From: Colius striatus
Lineage: Eukaryota; Chordata; Aves; Coliiformes; Coliidae
Direction of reading: 5' to 3'
Length of the DNA stretch: 64,000 nt
Assembly (NCBI RefSeq): GCF_028858725.1
Contig: NC_084759.1
Coordinates: 135,762,171 to 135,826,170 of the forward strand
Positions within the stretch are counted from its first letter, which is position 1. The number at the start of each line of letters is the position of its first letter. The translations under genes were made by a program, and so were the position numbers. Shown piece by piece: positions 59,993-64,000 of this stretch. The notes under the pieces were generated by a model that had not been told where the DNA came from, made no database searches, and saw nothing but the letters and a program-made list of their open reading frames with translations.

Positions 59993-61020
59993 AAGGACAT
60001 GGCGGGAAATGAGAACAGCAGGAGAGGAAGTAAGACACTAATGAAAAAAAAGCGTAACATAGTTAGTATAGTTGGTCAATTCCTACTTGTTTTTTTTTTT
60101 TCCTCTCTCGGGAAGTCTGTATCCCTATGGATGGCTTATCTTTCAAGTTTTGCATTGCAGTAGAGTCAAAAAGATACTTCCCTCTAAGTTAAGGTCCCAC
60201 TTTGATTAAGTGCTGATATTCATGATTATATGCTGGTAAACATGATCATATTCAGGATGATTTTAAAAGTCATTTAAGTGTAATGGATGGAATGCTACAA
60301 AACGTAGTCTCCTGTGAATCTACTCTTAATCATTACACCTATCCTACAGAAATAATGTCTCTTTATTTTGTAATTGGATTTTTTTCAGGGATCAATGACT
60401 TTGCATGACTTGAAGGCTTGCAATTCAGAGGTTTTTTTTTTTTTAAAAAAAGGTCTGTTTTCCTCATTTGGTTTGTATTTCCTGTATCAAATGTCAACAT
60501 GATGTTGTAGTTGTGTGCTTGATTTTTACAGCATTCATCTCTAGTTAGGAGAAGTTTTAGCATATGCTGGAGAGGTCAAATCAAACTTTTTCCTATATTT
60601 TTAAAAGACAGCTCAGTTCCTGTAAAAGCAGTTAATATTACTGTTAGTTAAAAGCACTTAAGTATGTGTTCAATTTTAAGCTCAAAAATAATTAAATGAC
60701 ATTTGGAATTGTGCCTCTTATCTTTGAAGCTGTTTATATTGGGTTTTATTGAAATGCTTAAATTAACAGACCTGAATGCTTCGCCCAATTTGGAGTTGAA
60801 TTTCCAATTAACTTTGAGATCTTTCATTTGCAGAAAGTCAGCTTCTTTCTATGAAACCTTTATTGAAACTACTAATGAGGAAGAGAAAAAACAATCTTTA
60901 ATGTTTATTGTATGTAAAAGTAACTGTTGTTTAAGGAAAATCCTCCAAAGTATAGTTGTTGATTACGGGTTTATTTAAAATATATATTTGGAGTATTTTT
61001 AGCATGTTAATTTAAGGCTG

Positions 61021-61037
61021 GTATGTATGTATGTATT
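61021..61037 (+). repeat. Short TATG/GTAT microsatellite
   Basis: About four units of GTAT (GTATGTATGTATGTATT) in the CMAS downstream region. Confidence 0.6.
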
Positions 61038-61184
61038 TATGGAAAAGATATCTTTTACTATGTCTTGATTTAAAGAACTCATCTTTAAGAAGTTATAGAA
61101 CTGACACTAAAAATATGCATGAGTTTTCATTCCTAGTGTTTATGAGTATTTATGAGTCAAGTTCTGCCTTAAGTTATGCTAAAA

Positions 61185-61190
61185 AATAAA
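61185..61190 (+). terminator. Candidate CMAS poly(A) signal
   Basis: AATAAA, 1.2 kb after the stop codon, the first canonical hexamer downstream; the weaker ATTAAA is at 60691-60696. No clear GU-rich element could be judged by eye. Confidence 0.35.
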
Positions 61191-62594
61191 AAAACCCTGG
61201 TACACAAGCAGTTACTACTGCAGTGAATAATAATACTGTTTTATTTTGCTTGTCTGCTAAATAGACAATCCCAGTATAATATCATGTGATATATTGTCCT
61301 CTGATTAGCTATTTTACAAAGCAAAATTTTAACCTGAAGTTCTTTTACTGCCTATCAACAGTATCAAGGTTAATAGTTTACTGTACTAATCAGCTCTAAG
61401 TTATCATTTATGTATTCCAGTGTGATTTTAGGCCTCTATGCTGGATAAATCCCATGGCCTTTGATAACAGGATAGCCACATTTTTTGAGAGAACTCTGAA
61501 CTTTGATATAGGTAGTTCTATAGTTTTAGTTCTATACACTATGATAAAACTTCAGAAGTCCAGATTGGATGAAAAATTCAAGTTTGATAATGACCTATAG
61601 AACTGGCCAAGTTTGCCATTGCTTCACCTTATCATCATCGAGTAACCTGACTTTGATTTCAAGGGCCACTTGCCTTTGAATAGATAGCTTTAAACAAGGT
61701 GACTTGATTGCCACTCCTATTATGTTAGAGAAAGCAAAACTATAAGTGCAATTACAATAGAAGTATGAGTTGACAGTACTGTTTCTAGCTTACTCTTTGA
61801 ACCAAGAACTGTTCTCACGTTTCAGATGCCTGCTGATGCATGTACATTGCATCCCTGCACCAAAAAGAAGTGCAGAAACACTTTTGTATGAATGTTGGTA
61901 ATGAGCAGAAAGAAGTGGTAGCTGATATCTAAGTGCTTTCACTTTGATAAATTCTTGTTTAGCAAAATGTTATATCATCATACATTGGAAATACAGGAAG
62001 AATATGAAGGATAAAAGAGCTCTGGAGACTGTTTACAAAATAAACCCTGTTTGAGGACATGGGAAGTACATCATCTGCTGCCTGAAACGTTCCGATTTGC
62101 GTTGTCCACAGTGCGTGGGAAAGCCTGAGTATAAACTGGAGTAGTATGAGGAATGTCTTAATTGCTCCTCTTGATTTTATAGAAGACCCTCAATGATGTG
62201 AAGGGTTTAGGGGTCACAGGGGCAGAGATAGTGAGGACAACTCTAAGAATCATCTTAAAGGGGAAGTCCTAGGTCCCAGGCAAGGTTCAAAAGTGTAAGG
62301 TCTTTTGCCCACACTTATTGTGTCAGTACATACCTTGGAACCATGACTGCCTTTCATTAGAGGTGTGTTATTCACAGTTGTCATTTTTCTTACAGGGGGC
62401 TATTTTTTTTTTTTTTTACTTTCTTGGTCACATGAGCACTTGTTTTTTACTTTAAATTGCCTGGTGTATTCCAAAAAAAGGTGTTGGGTAAGGTGGACTG
62501 TTTTATCATAATTTTGTGAAACCAAAAAAAGTTAAGTATATAATAATTTGTAAGAAGCTATTGTGAAAAAAATAGCTGATTGCCTGAAATTTGA

Positions 62595-62600
62595 AATAAA
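62595..62600 (+). terminator. Alternative distal poly(A) signal
   Basis: AATAAA in TTGAAATAAACAGG, followed by a T-rich stretch and then TTTTGGTTGGT, a fair downstream U/GU-rich element. It could mark a long CMAS 3' end about 2.6 kb after the stop. Confidence 0.35.
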
Positions 62601-62620
62601 CAGGTTTTTTTAGTCTTCTG

Positions 62621-64000
62621 GAATGCTTTTGGTTGGTAATGAATTTGTGTCCTGTAAATCGTGTGCTGTTAACATGCCACACGAATGGATTATACCTGAT
62701 GAAGGTGGGAAAGTTTAATGCCCAAATTATTCACGTGCACACACTATGTGCAAAATCTTCTTAATCTGGTCCGGAGGCAAATCTTGAGTATTTTGTGTGT
62801 GTAGTTATACCCTCTTAAACTTCACTGGTTTCACAGCACTGCGTATGCTTTGTGCCTGTGTTTGTGAAAAGGTAGGATTAATCTCTCTGTTTTCTGAGCT
62901 GTTAAAGCCAGCCTATTATTTCCATAGAAAGCTAATCCTGTAAATTGAGCAGATCTTGTTGAGAATCAGTCTGTTTTCTGAGAAAATTCCCATTTTGGTT
63001 AGACCTTGAGATCTCTGCTGGTTTTGGCCGTTTGATGTCTTTTGCCAGGAGAGTTGTGGAGAGGGGAGGAGAATTGATCAGAAGGATAGACAGTAACATA
63101 TTGTCATTATTACATTTGCAAACTGGCACAAAAGGTAGGGGTTAGCCCTTCACCTACTTCAGGCTCTAGTAATTTATATTTTGTCTGATCTTTACTCTAT
63201 TCAGTATGTGTTTCTCTCCAGTTTTGTGCTATTCCTGTAGGGTGATCCAGCATGTTCCGACCTCTCATTTCAAATCAGTATGAATCGTATAAAACTCAAC
63301 CTTTTGAGATCAGAGAGATTTTACAATGCTTGGTAATTTCAAGTTCTTAATACTTTTAAAACCTGAGCACACGCTAGTTAACTAGCTTTTCCAGAGCCTA
63401 TGTGGGAAGGGTTTTTTTCTTAATTATATTATCAATTAGTATTCTCTTAAAACACTATTTCCAGTTTCCAGAAATAACTCCAATTGAATCTAGTCACACA
63501 CAGCAGGGCTAATTATCCTACATGTCAGCATTGTAAGAGCAATAATAAAAGCATGTCCAGTGGAAGAAAAACACTCTTATACATGAACCTCTTGCATAAA
63601 TGAGTAAGCAAAACTTGTCACTAGTGCATTTGTGTTTAAAAAAATCTTTCATCCTAGATAGATTTATACATATGGCTCTGGTTTAATAGAGCTTTCCCAC
63701 TGCTAGAGATGCTGCAGGAAAGAGAAATGCTTGGGAGCTGTCCCCATCTGTAACTGTCTCCCACACCTCTGTAGCGTAACAAGTCCCTTCTCTTGGAAGG
63801 ATTGCCATTACTTGCTTTTTGCAGGTGGAAGAATTTTTAAAAAATTGTTTATAAAAACGGTACTAAAGGCAATGAGCAGTGTGGTGTGTGGAGACAATGA
63901 TACCAAGTCATTCAGGTTAGTAAAGAGCGGGGCTGATGAAAATAGGAAAACAGAAAAATAGAAAAACAATCCTAATGACATATTTTTAAAATCTCTTTCT
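62621..64000. other. Downstream intergenic sequence, nothing recognised
   Basis: No exon of the neighbour expected by synteny (ST8SIA1) or any repeat could be recognised. Open frames are at most 76 codons and without known motifs. Confidence 0.55.

Larger units (their letters stand above)
59993..62620 (+). other. CMAS 3' untranslated region and downstream sequence
   Basis: The sequence after the stop is AT-rich, with ATTTA-like motifs and several possible poly(A) signals (ATTAAA at 60691, AATAAA at 61185, 62039 and 62595). Which is used cannot be told from sequence. An imperfect TATG repeat lies at 61021-61037. Open frames here are short and resemble no family. Confidence 0.5.

Noticed and set aside
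62621..64000. Exon of ST8SIA1, expected downstream by synteny
   Set aside because: No sialyltransferase motif could be read on either strand; the gene probably lies beyond the window.

Overview
This is vertebrate nuclear DNA, almost certainly from a bird. It is AT-rich and mostly intronic or intergenic. It carries many 5'-truncated CR1 retrotransposons with the avian 3' tail (repeats of ATTCTATGA) and bird-type endogenous retroviral LTR sequence. Two protein genes can be read exon by exon. No bacterial-type operons, CRISPR arrays or tRNA/rRNA genes were found. The species cannot be fixed by eye.

Left part (about 1-22,290, minus strand): the 5' part of ABCC9 (SUR2, the sulfonylurea-receptor subunit of KATP channels). 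Twelve coding exons join in one frame with GT/AG borders to give 605 codons plus 2 nt: TMD0, the L0 linker and nearly all of TMD1. The gene continues off the left edge; both nucleotide-binding domains lie outside. The first coding exon has its own splice acceptor 18 nt before the ATG, so at least one noncoding leader exon lies at higher coordinates. A candidate donor and a nearby MEF2-type element sit at about 29.54-29.67 kb.

Middle (about 22.3-46.6 kb): no protein-coding gene is supported. It holds several CR1 copies (the longest, 35,669-37,242, keeps decayed reverse-transcriptase reading frame), a solo LTR of about 1.16 kb with a near-perfect 5-bp target duplication (37,340-38,496), an old MIR-like SINE, an old palindromic repeat and simple repeats.

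Right part (about 46.6-64 kb, plus strand): a CpG-island promoter, interrupted by a CR1 tail, followed by complete CMAS (CMP-sialic acid synthetase). Eight exons encode 407 residues, with the nucleotidyltransferase domain first and a phosphatase-like domain after it. A long 3' region follows. No exon of a further gene was recognised up to 64,000.

ABCC9 and CMAS are divergently transcribed neighbours, as in the conserved vertebrate order known from mammals, but they have unrelated functions: potassium-channel regulation and sialic-acid activation. I found no convincing new biological system. The most interesting points are the altered nuclear-localisation cluster and short N-terminus of CMAS, the CR1 insertion within its CpG island, the probable distal ABCC9 leader, and old palindromic repeat relics.
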